A DNA stretch of 16,083 nt from Terriglobia bacterium. GTDB taxonomy: Bacteria; Acidobacteriota; Terriglobia; UBA7540. The position numbers and the translations under genes are program-made. The stretch covers positions 1 through 16,083 of the forward strand of contig JASHTO010000755.1 of the NCBI GenBank assembly GCA_030040515.1, written 5' to 3'. The notes beneath the pieces are model-generated. The model was not told the origin of the DNA and searched no databases. It saw only the letters and a list, made by a program, of their open reading frames with translations. This document shows positions 15,956-16,083 of the stretch, one piece after another; position 1 is the stretch's first letter; each line of letters begins with the position of its first letter.

Positions 15956-16083
15956 CTAGAGGCCGCGTTTCTTCTTGTACTTCGCCTTCGCTCGCTTGCG
16001 TTTCTTCTCAACAGCAGACTTAGGAACCTTCACGATCTGTGCGAGGGTGTCCGTGAAGTTCTGCATTGCCTGCTTCGGGTTCT
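15956..16083 (-). CDS. Small basic protein of unknown function, 3' end only
   Basis: The minus-strand frame enters at the window edge and ends at TAG (15956-15958). The visible 41 residues read NPKQAMQNFTDTLAQIVKVP followed by KSAVEKKRKRAKAKYKKKRG and a final L. The pattern FTDTLxxIVxVPKS plus a Lys/Arg-rich tail looks like a small conserved protein rather than chance; the tail could bind nucleic acid. I cannot name the family. It converges on the truncated DUF3800 gene with 17 bp between. The start lies outside the window. Confidence 0.6.
   Translation of the reverse strand, partial: NPKQAMQNFTDTLAQIVKVPKSAVEKKRKRAKAKYKKKRGL

Overview
The window looks like chromosomal DNA from an Acidobacteriota species (Terriglobia type). 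This is inferred from gene style, not from a marker gene: a winged-helix regulator fused to TolB/PD40 repeats, a very large secreted protein built from SBBP propeller repeats and ASH ('choice-of-anchor D') domains, and high GC. Intact regulator and secreted-protein genes fill the left 13 kb. The right 3 kb is decayed or mobile DNA around a tRNA gene.

Layout. 63-2225 (-): membrane-anchored transcription regulator with a cytoplasmic winged helix, one membrane segment and an outer PD40 propeller. 2226-2623: divergent intergenic region. 2624-3550 (+): small predicted lipoprotein. 3601-3723: a large perfect inverted repeat. 3748-12972 (+): one giant reading frame of 3075 codons, cut by a single in-frame TAG at 11185-11187 into a 2479-residue part with a signal peptide and a 594-codon part carrying more ASH domains. 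12981-13009: probable terminator.

12973-13521 holds two gene relics on the minus strand: the last residues of a second winged-helix/PD40 protein, and a frameshifted C-terminal HTH of a NarL/LuxR-type response regulator. 13522-14529 is a 1008-bp IS630-family element with 22-bp inverted repeats. Its DD34E transposase is also broken by one in-frame TAG. Abutting it is the C-terminal half of a frameshifted tyrosine recombinase, whose stop codon touches the first base of a CAT-anticodon tRNA (15134-15210). To the right are a truncated DUF3800 protein and the 3' end of a small basic protein.

How the genes work together. The lipoprotein and the giant secreted protein point the same way and may form a cell-surface unit. 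The divergent regulator could sense envelope conditions, but nothing in the sequence ties it to them. Both TAG interruptions are best read as decay: TAG is the normal stop at two other places in the window, and frameshifted relics lie close by. I found no convincing new defence or metabolic system. The most notable points are the amber-split giant protein with two related helical inserts, the inverted-repeat element, and the cluster of relics beside the tRNA.
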